Below are positions 14,554 through 24,900 of a DNA stretch of 64,000 nt, one piece after another. The notes beneath the pieces were generated by a model that was not told the origin of the DNA, did no database searches, and was given only the letters and a program-made list of their open reading frames with translations. The translations under genes and the position numbers were made by a program. This stretch comes from Trichostrongylus colubriformis (Eukaryota; Nematoda; Chromadorea; Rhabditida; Trichostrongylidae), in assembly GCA_963978905.1 (NCBI GenBank), contig OZ022261.1:24115686-24179685 (forward strand), given 5' to 3'. Each line of letters begins with the position of its first letter. Position 1 is the first letter of the stretch.

Positions 14554-16102
14554 CAGTGCTCTGCAAAATGATACAGCCACCTATAAATTGTCCAAAAACT
14601 CTGTTTGCAGTGTGATTCAAAAAGAAGTCTCTAAGTAAAAGATGAAGCAGTGTGACGCGTATTCACGCATCAACATCAAATTGTAGTTGGAAAACACAGG
14701 AAAATTTTCTCTTTATTTGTTCTGAAAATATCGCTTTTCCTGTCCTGCAAAACGACAGCCACTGAAGAGATTGAAGTATCGGACGACAAGAAAACAACAA
14801 AAAGGAGACAAATGCTGATTTCACAAACAGCTGAAACTCCTCCATTTTTAATATCCAAAAATTTTGACTATCTAGGCCCATCCACTTACATATGCCATGA
14901 TTCGATGAGGGCCTGTTTGAAGTCCCTAACTCCTTCGAAATGGCTTCTCTCCACGCAACTCCTTTTCAGCATAGGACTACAACGAATTTTCCATCTGATA
15001 AATGTCGGGTCCGCTCGTTGTCCAGGTTAGAAGGTCCGTTCGGTGACGGCTTCACGATGATGAGGTGCTCCGGTTGACAAAAATTGGCCCATTAACTTGC
15101 ACAAAAACAAGGTTTTCGTGTAGATTTCAACACGGACGACGAGAGAAGGGTACAAAGGATGAAGGGTTGTGATCGGTTGGCTTATCCTTCCGAAAACGAA
15201 ACTAAAATCCCGAAGATTTCTGTCCCCACGCCATGACACCTCCCCCTTTGAAAATCTTTTTAAAATCGAAGTCTGTCCCTCATGCTATGGTGCCGGTAGT
15301 CGTTCGGGCAGTCATATCTGAGTTTTTTGTCATAAGGAAGGACATCATGGAGAAAAAACAGTAAGGGAAGGTGTACAAACTTCTAAACGTATCAAGCACC
15401 TCAATTCGATCTGCTCCCATCCATCTCTTGGCGAAACCAAACCTGCCTTCACGATTTTCGGGGGCTCTGAGCACTGCCCTTCTCAATGCTCGCCCAGAAA
15501 TGGCTTTGCACTTCTTCAGGTTCCTATAAACAGCCTTTGTTGACATCTTATGCTCCAGCGACGGTCTTGTTCCTGAGCGTGACCTAGGAAAACTCGGCTC
15601 ATCTTGCGAAATGCTGCGCTTGTCTCTATCTAAAAGCGTAGAAGGACCTTCAGTAGTCCTTCTGGTTTCATATCCTGCAGAATCTTAATTGGAATTATCG
15701 AGGATTGCGCAAAGCCGTTTCCATTTTCGCGCGATCTGACAGTTGGACGTCTGCAGGCCTTATTTTGAGGTAAATTAATTTTTCTTCAGGTCAGATAGCA
15801 CTTTTCTTTTTGTCATTACCTGCAAATGACGAGCCAACAGCAAAAATACAGCTATAGCAAGTTGAGGTCAAAAGCGAAGAAAAAATCCAAAGTGGCTGTA
15901 TCATTTTGCAGCATGGGAAAAGCTACATTTTCAAAACAAATGAAGAGAAAATTTTTCTTTGTATTCCAACAACAACTTGACGTTGATGCGCGAATGCGCG
16001 TCCACACTGGCTACATCTTTCACTTGGAGACTTTTTTGAATCACTCTGCAAACAGAGTTTTCGGACAATTTATAGGTGGCTGTATCATTTTGCAGAGCAC
16101 TG
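14554..16102. mobile_element. Tc1-family transposon with long IR/DR-type inverted repeats
   Basis: A 1549-bp element flanked by TA (14552-14553 and 16103-16104). The ends begin CAGTGCTCTGCAAAATGATA and are inverted copies extending about 220 bp (14554 to about 14775; about 15880 to 16102). Each arm holds two direct copies of the motif GCAAAATGATACAGCCAC: outer (14563-14580; 16076-16093) and inner (about 14746-14763; about 15891-15909), some 185 bp apart. This matches the IR/DR layout known from Sleeping Beauty-like Tc1 elements. The interior carries a decayed transposase on the minus strand. Confidence 0.85.
14830..15640 (-). pseudogene. Decayed Tc1-type transposase
   Basis: No single frame is open, but pieces in order match Tc1 transposases. 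KKCKAISGRALRRAVL and REGRFGFAKRWMG (about 15510-15410) correspond to the end of the DNA-binding half. YDCPNDYRHHSMRD (about 15320-15275) corresponds to the DGPDGYRYYWRD region. KGGGVMAWG (about 15250-15220) corresponds to GGGSVMVWG. WTTSGPDIYQMENSL (about 15025-14980) corresponds to the WPARSPDLNPIENLW motif, with its catalytic Glu kept. The segment that should hold the middle Asp (QDNAPIH) reads as NGPIF. Several frameshifts and stops show it is inactive. Confidence 0.7.
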
Positions 16103-16232
16103 TATATACAATAGAGTACTAAAATTTTGGACCAGCTTTTGCATCTTTTTTGAGCCCAAAGAGTGTGCAAGGAGTCCACTTTTTGAAACTGAAAGACACA
16201 AAATTTTCTAGAGATTCTGTGTTTTCCTAAAG

Positions 16233-16451
16233 GTCAATGTAGGGAGGGTGCAGAAAAGGTCAGTGGAAGAAAGTGTTTACCTTTCGATTCTTACCAGGTC
16301 ACATCGAGGTGAATTAGCTGGCCATGATGACTCATTGGATACCACTGATGTCACCCAACTATCACAAGAACTTTCAAAATCCGTTTCATCCGAAACAAAC
16401 ACACCTCGTAACCGGTCCTTCCTTTGTTTCATTGCGCTGGCGTATCAATGA
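16233..16451 (+). CDS. Possible terminal exon of an unknown gene
   Basis: After a plausible acceptor (TTTTCCTAAAG) the frame reads VNVGRVQKRSVEESVYLSIL and on for about 72 residues to a TGA. It contains a hydrophilic Ser/Thr/Asp-rich stretch (GHDDSLDTTDVTQLSQELSK). Composition looks coding, but no upstream exon was found and no family is recognised. It lies just outside the Tc1 element. Confidence 0.25.
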   Translation, partial: VNVGRVQKRSVEESVYLSILTRSHRGELAGHDDSLDTTDVTQLSQELSKSVSSETNTPRNRSFLCFIALAYQ

Positions 16452-16910
16452 TTGAGCAGTACTTCCACAGCTACATCTATTATGGACGGGTATTGTAGCT
16501 AGGACCACTGAGCTCAAAGACACCGTTACGGATTTGAAGGGAATGCGAACTGAAGGCACTATTTAAATAAAATGGCGAGTTGCAAAGTGATGATCTGTGG
16601 TGGAACTCATATTGAAGGATGCTTCATACCCTCCCTATCGCCGGCTTGCTGGGTGCGTTTTATCGCGGTGGCTGTCGAAAGTCGCCGTGAATGTGTACAA
16701 CGTTAACTGTCGTCCTCGCTGTCTGCATTACCTCATTCATTGACGCAGAGGTGCCAAAGCAAGTCTTTGATTATGATTGTTGGTAGAAAGAGGGCCCTAT
16801 TATTCAGATTTTTTCGGCAGTTTTATCTCGTCCTTTGTTTTCTGTTCACGGCGACTTTGCATTCTCATATCCCACAATCGACCGACGCTATCCATACCGA
16901 TGTCTATAGA

Positions 16911-17175
16911 GGGGTGTGTACCCTTATGTCAGAATTTCGCACCGCGGCGTGTCTCAGGCGAAGCAATGCGGACGAGCTAAAGGCGCCATGTTGATGGGTC
17001 TCGAAGCGATTACAAGTCAACTGCGTATCGCGCCCCTACGCGCGATACGCAGTTGACTTGTAATCGCGTACGCGCGTGTAATAGTTCATAGACCCAACTA
17101 CCGCGACGCGCATAGCTCGCACACACTGCGTCGCACTCCGCTCGTCGTCGTGCGAAATCCTGACATACACACCCC
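16911..17175. mobile_element. MITE, family A, best-preserved copy
   Basis: Ends are inverted copies: GGGGTGTGTACCC then ATGTCAGAATTTCGCAC on the left, and GTGCGAAATCCTGACATACA then CACCCC on the right. At the centre, 25-base perfectly complementary arms (GATTACAAGTCAACTGCGTA... and its complement) flank an 8-base spacer near 17034-17041, so one strand can fold into a near-perfect hairpin. No coding capacity. Flanking bases give no clear target duplication. Confidence 0.85.
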
Positions 17176-17936
17176 TTAAGAGGCTACTATAACCAAGTGG
17201 GACATTTTCAATGACATAGTAGGATAAGATGAAAATTACGGGAATGTCAAGTATAGCAATCAAGGGATGGATCTTCTCCCACATAGGTGTGCGCAAGCAA
17301 TCAGCTGCACTTATAGCATAGGTGATGTGTGTATGCTGTAAGCACCGCTCACATGCTCAATTTGTAGTTGTGTTGTGTCAAAAGAACTGGACGCAGACAA
17401 GCCTACGATCTTCTTCGAAGTGCCTACAGTAACTTGTTTGTCGTCATTTTCGCTGTAATTAGAAGCTCACAAAGCAATTTTCGAGGCGGAGGCAGCTTTG
17501 CATAGCGTATGTGTTGACCTCCATGGGGGTTTGTGACGTATTCAAAGTTCTTCACAGTAACAAGTTGCACTCTCTCGAAAAGTTTCCATTCACCGGGTAA
17601 CTCTGTAGAGTTTGTTTTCGTGTATTGCTGGTGGCTCAGGTCACAAACGTATTTTTGCAATATTTATTCTCCACAATGTCACCCACAAACAATTGGACCT
17701 ACACAAAAATTTCAAAATCATCCAACTAGGTGTATAAACCCTGGCGGACCTTCTGTGCTCAATATGAAGGTTGCGTGGAACAGCGCGCACGTGCGCATGC
17801 TTTCTATTCTTGTGCTCCTCTCAGACCCCCTCCCTTTATGTTGCTCACTTACCATGCACTCCATTTCCATCCTGCTTAAGCTCAGTCAGAGTCAACCGCT
17901 CGGCTCTATGGATCCTGGATCTTGATGAGTGATTAA
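17176..17936. other. Gene-free stretch
   Basis: No exon or repeat recognised. The 130-codon open frame at 17533-17925 has no motif or splice context. Confidence 0.45.
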
Positions 17937-18290
17937 AGTCACATTCCGCAGTAATCGGATGGGTCGATTTACCTTCTTAGAACAGTTGATCCTTGGGAAA
18001 CTAGTCAGGCTGCACCTTTTTCGCGTCGCCACGATGGGCTATCACGGCGCTACACACAGCAAAATGGGGTGCGTCGCAATCCGGCGGTTGAACGGATTGC
18101 GACGCCACCCATTTTGCTCAGTTGATCAGTAGGGGAGCTCAAGTGGCTGGCGTCGCAGTGAGTTCTACGAGGTGTAGCGCCGTGATAGCGCTCCGTGGCG
18201 ACGCGAAAAAGGTGCAGACTGACTAGTTACCCCAGGATTTACTGTTCTAAGAAGGTAAATCGACCCATCTGATTATCGGGGAATGTACCA
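17937..18290. mobile_element. Long palindromic MITE, possible TTAA target
   Basis: Left and right halves are inverted copies over more than 100 bp: GATGGGTCGATTTACCTTCT on the left against AGAAGGTAAATCGACCCATC on the right, continuing through GCACCTTTTTCGCGTCGCCA. A small inner hairpin (GTCGCAATCC...GGATTGCGAC) sits near 18075-18105. TTAA is present at 17933-17936 and 18291-18294. This would fit piggyBac-type insertion, but the outermost bases match poorly, so the TTAA may be coincidence. Non-coding. Confidence 0.7.
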
Positions 18291-18640
18291 TTAACGGCCA
18301 GGCGGTGAACCAAGTCGACCCATGGCTTTGAATTCAGCGCTGGTTGTGAATTATTAAGGGCACGTCCCAAGGTTACCTTAAATGAGTTGGAGGACTGTTA
18401 TGAAGTTTGAGGCACTGAGGGACACGCCGACAAAGAAAAATTCGGAATAAATATCCGAAATGGTAAAAAAAAGGTCACCTGGCATCTGGTCTTTTAGGAG
18501 AATACCGCGAGAAAACGAACCTTTGAATCAAATCCGCTGGATTCGCATGTCAACGTCTCCTTTATCACTGGAATCCCTTCCTTATATTATATTGCACCGT
18601 TATTGCTAGCAATCACGTTCACGGTGGGCGGGGCTGGGCT

Positions 18641-18790
18641 GCTTGGTGGGGCCGCGCTTGCTTCTTTGGCTCTGCACGCTTTAGGAACTGAGACCCATGC
18701 CTCAGTAAAGATACAGCCTACGGGACTTGGGTCAAACTATCTGACCACGGAATGAGTTGCTATACTGCAATAATCCTGGAATGTGCCTTC
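18641..18790. repeat. Dispersed repeat, copy 1 of 2
   Basis: Shares ordered strings with 49928-50089: CTTCTTTGGCTCTGCACGCT, ACTATCTGACCACGG and ATAATCCTGGAATGTGCCTT. About 75-80% alike by eye, same orientation. Class unknown. Confidence 0.7.
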
Positions 18791-18952
18791 ATTGAAGCTA
18801 CAGTATGTTGCTTCGGTGCGAGGTTAATAGTGTCACGAAGGATGATTCTAAACAAAATGCTGATGCTCGCTGTATACTGCAAAATGCTGATGCTTGCTGT
18901 ATATTGCATAAGCAACAGCTTCTAATAGCCAGCCGAGCATAATTGGTGGATC

Positions 18953-19184
18953 GTGTGTATGCCTTTAAGATAGAAATCCGCGTGGTCGCGTTTAGGAGGT
19001 GACATGATGGTGCAAGATACGCACGCCGTATTGGTTGGGCCCTGAAGCGATCAGTCCCAGGATGTGGCGTGGGCACCGTCATCGCTTGAGGGCGCATCCA
19101 ATACGGCGCGCATAGCTCGCACCATCGCGTCGCACGCCGATCGGCGCAGAGCGAATTTTCTGTCCTAGTGACATACATCCACGC
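18953..19184. mobile_element. MITE related to family A, diverged
   Basis: Begins GTGTGTATGCCTTTA and ends GACATACATCCACGC. Its core contains GTTGGGCCCTGAAGCGATCA on one side and TCATCGCTTGAGGGCGCATC on the other, the family's facing core motifs, then GCGCGCATAGCTCGCAC. Confidence 0.6.
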
Positions 19185-19384
19185 TGGATCAGGTCCCAAA
19201 AGACCTTCCGCACTACCGAACACTAGAGGAAAATGCAAAAAGGTATAGCACCGACTCGATCAATTCTTTCAAGGCACCGCCAGGGGGAAGAGGAAATGAG
19301 TACAGGAAATATATTTCTGTGGACGAACATTCCAGCCTAGAAAAGATTGTTTTAAAGGCACTCATTGAGATCTTTGTCGCGATC

Positions 19385-19545
19385 CGCGGCGCTCCCACTC
19401 ACGCTGCCTCACAGCCGAGCTGCTGCGAGGGTGAATCAACTGGTGCGTGGCCTTTGGCTCGCCCGGGCTGGCACGCGGCAATTTTCGCGGCGAAGTGCGC
19501 GGCGACGCGGCCGACTTTGACGTCTTTAATTGGGGCGCGATCCCG
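19385..19545. repeat. Dispersed GC-rich repeat, inverted relative to 20158
   Basis: The reverse complement of this stretch (AAAGACGTC..., GCCAGCCCGGGCGAGCCAAAG) matches 20158-20275 (AAAGACGTCGCGG..., CCAGCCCGGACGAGCCAAAG). The pair is about 600 bp apart in opposite orientation. GC content is far above the surroundings. Confidence 0.65.
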
Positions 19546-20157
19546 TAATGGAACAAATGAAGACTAAGGTGGTTAGTATAATGATTTTATTGGACACAGG
19601 CTTCTATTTCTTTCATTAGCCTTCAAAGGATATGCTTTTCTTGTGTAATACTTCTTTTGATTAATACCCTCATATTACCACACAGATCACTTAATGTTCT
19701 GTTTCGGAGCATCGATTTGAGAAGTTTGATGACAGTGTGTTAAAAATATTACATACATGCACACTTAACTACATACAAAGTGTTCATCACTTCAGCAAAG
19801 GAAAAGAAATTAAGTGGATCGCACCATGCTGAAATCATGACGGAAAAAGTAATTTCAAATTAGGAATGGTAAGGAATGAAATAAACAAGCAGCATTAAAT
19901 GTCGTGGACAGTTTAGCACGGCTCCACAGTAGGGACCAATTCAGAAAGAAAAAAGCAGATTCTATCACATCATCATCAAGCTTCTCATATTAAGTTCATA
20001 GAGAGAACAGTAAGTAATCTGAGTGATAATAAAAGGATGTTGCACGAATAAGGACATAACACTCGAAAGTTTCAACTTCTAAGTATGCATGGAATAGAGG
20101 AAACGCCTTTTTCACGACAAAATTGCTGAGTATCTTGATCTCAATCAGCACCACTGC

Positions 20158-20275
20158 GAATTCGCGTTCCAGTCAAAGACGTCGCGGAGAAACGCGGCGT
20201 CGCGCAGTTTTCCGCGCAAATCGTCGCGTTCCAGCCCGGACGAGCCAAAGGCTCGTCTACCGTGGGTCAACGTTT
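20158..20275. repeat. Dispersed GC-rich repeat, inverted partner
   Basis: Inverted counterpart of 19385-19545. It is CG-dinucleotide rich (GTCGCGGAGAAACGCGGCGT). Could be one arm of a larger fold-back element spanning 19.4-20.3 kb. Confidence 0.65.
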
Positions 20276-20280
20276 GGCTG

Positions 20281-20395
20281 GGTGGCTTAGCTCCTCGCCT
20301 CTATGCATCTACCCCCACTGGCCAATGATGCAGACGGGGAGAAAGGGAAGGAGTGAGTAGGAGGGTTTAATGTTGAGATTAGGTTCCTATTTCTC
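20281..20395. repeat. Dispersed repeat, related to 26700-26840
   Basis: Both copies share CCTCGCC.TATGCATC/GTGTGCATC, CCACTGGCCAATGATGCAGA/TAGCGGCTAGTGATGCAGA, a G- and A-rich patch, and CCTATTTCTCA in the same order and orientation. Class unknown. Confidence 0.55.
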
Positions 20396-21189
20396 AAATT
20401 TTTGACGGTTTTATTTTATTCTTTCTCTACAGCTGTTCACTTCTACTTTCATATTCCATGCGAATATTACCCTCTTATGGTGTCTTTGAGGTACGATACG
20501 CACTTCATTTCCGTTGAAGAGTGTGGCAAATTTATGTATTTGTTTGGTCGAATCGGGTTTGTTGGCTGAGCTGTGAAATTTACTGTTTTTTTTTGTATTC
20601 AAGACCCTTGGAGAATTCATACCTCCCCCTTTTGTGTTGATCTTGCTGATATACTGAAAAAAGGACTTTGAAAGAGGTCTTTTTGAACGACAACCGACGT
20701 ACGGTTTCGAAAAGGTTGCTTGGCTACCGTGTCTTAACTCTCAGAATGAAGCGACTTTCTGACCTTATGACACACATCCAGTAGACTACGGTAAAACAAC
20801 GAAAGCAACCTTTGCAAAAGGACACTGTCTCACTGAATTAGCTGTTGAGACAATCTCCGTTTCCGCCGTAATCTGACCGTTTGCAATGGGCTTTTCGGAA
20901 GAACGAGTAGTACAGCAGATTAGTCGACTGGGGGACAGGCTCGACCTTGTTTGCCTATCACATGTGGGCGTCAGCTGAAGTTGGTGCAACTTTTTCTCTC
21001 AGTAAGCCTTCAAGTAAATAGGTTTAAAGACCATGCGTTCCTCAGTGCTCCAACCTGTCCTAAATTACAAAAAAGAACAATTGCTGCAGCATTACTATCG
21101 GTTCTTACAACCCTATAAGATTGAACCTGATTGAATTTTTTCTGTTCCCAGAGTCGAGCACGAAAAAATGGGTTTCACTGTTACATATA

Positions 21190-21318
21190 CATATATTTGT
21201 TGTTATAAGTATGCTGAGTTATGGGCAAAAGCTTCCCTCTCAGACAGGACTCAAACCCGCACTCCATGCTTTCCGGGCATATGTGTTAATCCATTACACT
21301 ACCGAGACCCCTTTCACC
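21190..21318 (-). repeat. tRNA-headed SINE-like copy (minus), well preserved
   Basis: On the minus strand a tRNA-like head (21308 to about 21236) reads GTCTCGGTAGTGTAATGG, ATTAACAC, a hairpin ATGC-CCGGAAA-GCAT and the B box GGGTTTGAGTCC. The tail GCCCATAACTCAGCATACTT continues to about 21190. It pairs divergently with the plus copy at 21571 and shares its tail with both plus-strand copies. Confidence 0.65.
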
Positions 21319-21375
21319 TTGACTCAGCTTCTGAGGTATATTTAGCAATTTTTATCAGCACCCACTCGTATAACG

Positions 21376-21465
21376 TGCCCATAACTCAGCATACTTATAA
21401 CAACTTTCGCATCGCGGGCTGCGGCGAAAATCAGCAGCTGTCAAAAATATAAAAATCAATATCCA
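21376..21465 (+). repeat. Tail-only fragment of the SINE-like family
   Basis: GTGCCCATAACTCAGCATAC followed by AACAACTTTCGCATCGCGGG and CAAAAATATAAAAATCAATA. This repeats the tail of the full copy at 21651-21745, without a tRNA head. Confidence 0.65.
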
Positions 21466-21570
21466 CTTCAGCATTGCCGATATTGGCCAACCTGCTCAAC
21501 ACTTTACACGTGTGAGTGCTGGTAAGCCTTGGTAAATATAGCATTGAGAAGCCGAGGTAAGGTGAAAGGA

Positions 21571-21745
21571 GTGTCGGTAGTGTAATGGATTAGCACTTAT
21601 GCCCGGAAAGCATGAAGTGCGAGTTCGAGTCCCGTTCGACACCGAAGCTCGTGCCCATAACTCAGCACACTTGTAACAACTTTCGCATTGCGGGCTGCGG
21701 CCCAAATCAGCACCTATCAAAGACATCAAAATCAATATATAACTG
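21571..21745 (+). repeat. tRNA-headed SINE-like copy (plus), full length
   Basis: Bases 21571-21643 fold as a 73-nt tRNA. Acceptor GTGTCGG pairs with TCGACAC, the D-stem is GTGT/GCAC, the anticodon stem TATGC/GCATG carries loop CCGGAAA, and the T-arm is GCGAG-TTCGAGT-CCCGT. The loop would give anticodon GGA (Ser), but loop position 33 is C instead of the near-universal T, so it is unlikely to be a working tRNA. A tail of about 100 nt (GCCCATAACTCAGCACACTT ... CATCAAAATCAATATATAA) is shared with other copies. This is the classic head-plus-tail plan of a tRNA-derived SINE; the family name is unknown to me. Confidence 0.65.
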
Positions 21746-21769
21746 TGTCATATGTATTTGCTTCAGAAA

Positions 21770-21900
21770 GGTTGCATGCAAAGTTTCAGGCAAAAAAGTG
21801 AGAATCCGCCTAGGATACAGCTCTACAAAGTGGCGGTCGACGGGGCGTGGCCTCCAAGTGGGTACTCCGCCCCGTCCCTCTTCACTCTGAGGGGCTATAG
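21770..21900. repeat. Diverged half-copy of the 53024-53463 fold-back element
   Basis: Ordered matches to the left arm of that element: TGCATGCAAAGTTTCAGGCA, GGATACAGCTCTACAAAGTG and GGGGCGTGGCCTCC. Only one arm is present, so it cannot fold on itself. Confidence 0.6.
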
Positions 21901-24900
21901 CTTTTCCAGATTCTCTCTTTGTCACCAGAAAATGATTCATTTAGAATTGAAGCTTCGTATCTCTAGGCCACTATAATGGTATGCCAACCCACATTTATTT
22001 CGGTGCTACATTTCTAATTTGATCAGACTGCTATAAAGCACAGTGATAATAAAATTGAGAATCACATTCATAACTGTCAAAAAAATGTATCAAGAGCTAA
22101 CACGGGCCCAATGACTCAGGCATGATTCAATCATGCAGACCACGACAACGTGTCATGAGCGCAATCTTTGAGATCGGACTCTCGCGTTCGTCCAACTAAA
22201 TCATCCTTGAGGCAAACACCTTTTTCAATGAAATGCAAACATACGACAGTTTTTGAGCGTGATAAGGGTGTCCTATCCCACGCCACAATGCCAAAATAAT
22301 AACAATATGTAGGATGGATCAGCGCTGTAATGTGGAAATATTTTTGCACAATGTATTTCTTGCTCCAGCCAGTTGCATTATTCAATTTCAAAAGCTATGC
22401 CGATTAGAGCGCATTACGGATTCTGCTACTGCAACGTCTAATTTAATTCTTAAACGAAGCTCCCCCATCTGGCTACCACCACTGACGATCCAGGAAATGC
22501 TCTCCCGAAGATGAATGTGAAATGTGCCTTTGAAGAGTATTGATCTGTAGCCAGTTTGGAAGTTGGTGACCCAACTGGAGTGTCCCGATGCCCTGACTCT
22601 CACGAATGCTCTATGTTTCGGTTTCGTTGCCAACAGGTCCAATCCATTTTGATACGCAACGTGCCACAACCGGTCCAAGGAAAGGCTATGGAATATGCTT
22701 CCCAGGTACAATAGCAAACCCCTCGCTAGAAAGCGCGTTAGTCTTCTTGTTTGAAAATGAATTTCACTGAAACAAGTGTGAGGAGTTGTATAAACGACTT
22801 AGTTTTATGTGACATATCACATGTAATGAACCGAGATCATGTGAAAAATAAATGATTAATTGTTAGCTAAGAAACCGTGTTTAGAAAGATTTCGGGGAGG
22901 GGGGGGGGGGGGGAGGAGGGGGAAGAAGCGAATGAATAGTTCAACCTCCGTTTCGCACCGGTCCTTAGACGGAGGTTAAACCTAGAGATAACCTCCCTCT
23001 GTGCTCATCAATAAGGGAAGGGAGGTAGGCATGTTTTATGTAATATTTAAGTTAATCTGAGCATAAAGGAAAGGACCAGGTACAATTATTAAAAGGAATC
23101 AAGCACTAATTCTTTCATTTTTATGTATAAGTGTTGTGAAACTTTAAGTATTTCAATTAGGTAGCTTTATGTAATTGTTTGGAAAAGAACTGACTCACCA
23201 TAAAGTAACCGCTCCCTACCTTCATGAATGTGAATGAAAATTGAATGAAAGTCGCACTATTGATAGAATTCCTCGGGTGCCCTCCAATATTTTGATATAC
23301 AGGGGATGTCGGAAAAAAGTAATTTTGCTCACGGCTCAAATTCGCCAAGTATACAAAACACGGGGAAACGAAAAGATGTTCCTGTGAAAGCAGGAACAAG
23401 CTGTGGCCCACTACGTTCACCTTTCTGAAAATATAGAGCCTACAGTTGGCGCAGTCGGGCTTCAGAGCACCTACGGCATCAAGGTTCGCTTAAAACAACG
23501 GAGTGGGTTCGGTGGTGGGTCTTTTGTGGGATGCTTCCTAAGGATTGGCCCTTCGGTTCATGGAAGTCACAGAGCCCTTGCTGCTTCGACAAGGCTCCTA
23601 TGTTCCCAAGTGTCATTTTTTATGCCTCATATCCGCCTCCGGAGAGGTTTCAGTGGTAATGGCACGTTTTCGTTCTTGGAAACGAAGGATGTTGGAAGCC
23701 TGAAAAACGGAATACTTAAGGGCAACACGCAATATGAATCCCCTCAGGTACCCAGAGTGAACGGACCTTCTCAAGCTTGTGAACGAGGGTAAAGAAATCT
23801 CGGACTTTGCCGTGCTGAGGTGACACACATATTCGCAGGGTTTGAAGTGGAGGAAAAAATAATTACTTTGTTTGTCACCTCCTGTAGATTCTACATGGCC
23901 TCTCTCTGCGAGAAATGGACCTATCTGTGCTTCACACTCAAGCACGCAATCATCTGATAGATTCAAATTTCTTCTTTCACATGGCAACCTGAGCAGATGC
24001 TCAACTCCCCAATCAAATGTGATTTCCAAATAGTAAAGCAATCAATACAGTTATGCGTTATCTGATTATTTGAAGACGCAAAAAAACTCAAAACAATGTT
24101 CACATTGAGGCCTGTTCTCTACATGGGGGTAGGATGCTAATTCACTATTTGCGAGGCGCATAAGGAGCGTTTGGAACAAAAATGCTGTGATCGTTAGTTC
24201 GACAACACGATTCCAACTCGATATAAAAACCAATAATGTCGAAACTTGCCTGAGGAACATACGATTGCTCCTATGTGCCTTATTATTCCCTCTGTGAACT
24301 GGTCCAATAAACCAAATATTTTTCCCACATTTTGTGCTCGATTCCTTTGTGGAATTTATATGATGTAAATTGGTGTGAACCTTGATGTATGATGGATCGC
24401 ATATCCTCGATGTAACACTACTCCCCTGCGAGAAAAAAAAAATAGGCGGAGACCTACCAGCAGCTGCTGATATACCCAATCACGAAACAGATTACTACCG
24501 TCTCCGAGACGGAAATCCGCAATCACGCACGTCCATTGAAAAGAAGAAGCATGCCAATGGGCACAAATCCGTTGACAAGCTTGTTCTTCCCGCTGTACAT
24601 GTGTGGCAACAGATTGGGATAAATGATGAAAATCAATGAGCGTCCAGATAGTGCAGGACGGAATAGTCGCAAAGTATAAATAGATGAAACGGTCTTGGCA
24701 CAGCAGCCAAGAAATATGGACTGCCCAGTTGAAAGTAGCGTGAATGTACTGGTATGGTGAAGTGGTGTGACCCATTTGATCATCTTAAATAACTGGTCAG
24801 CCTATCACATGCAGGTATTGCAAATTAAAAGTAAAACGAAACTAGTTTCGCGAGTGTTATGACCGCGTTTTATGCCCTGCCATGGGGTTACAGTGTTCGC

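Noticed and set aside
23403..24775. Several overlapping open frames that might be a retrotransposon
   Set aside because: I looked for reverse transcriptase (YADD-type), integrase and endonuclease motifs and saw none; frames overlap on both strands.
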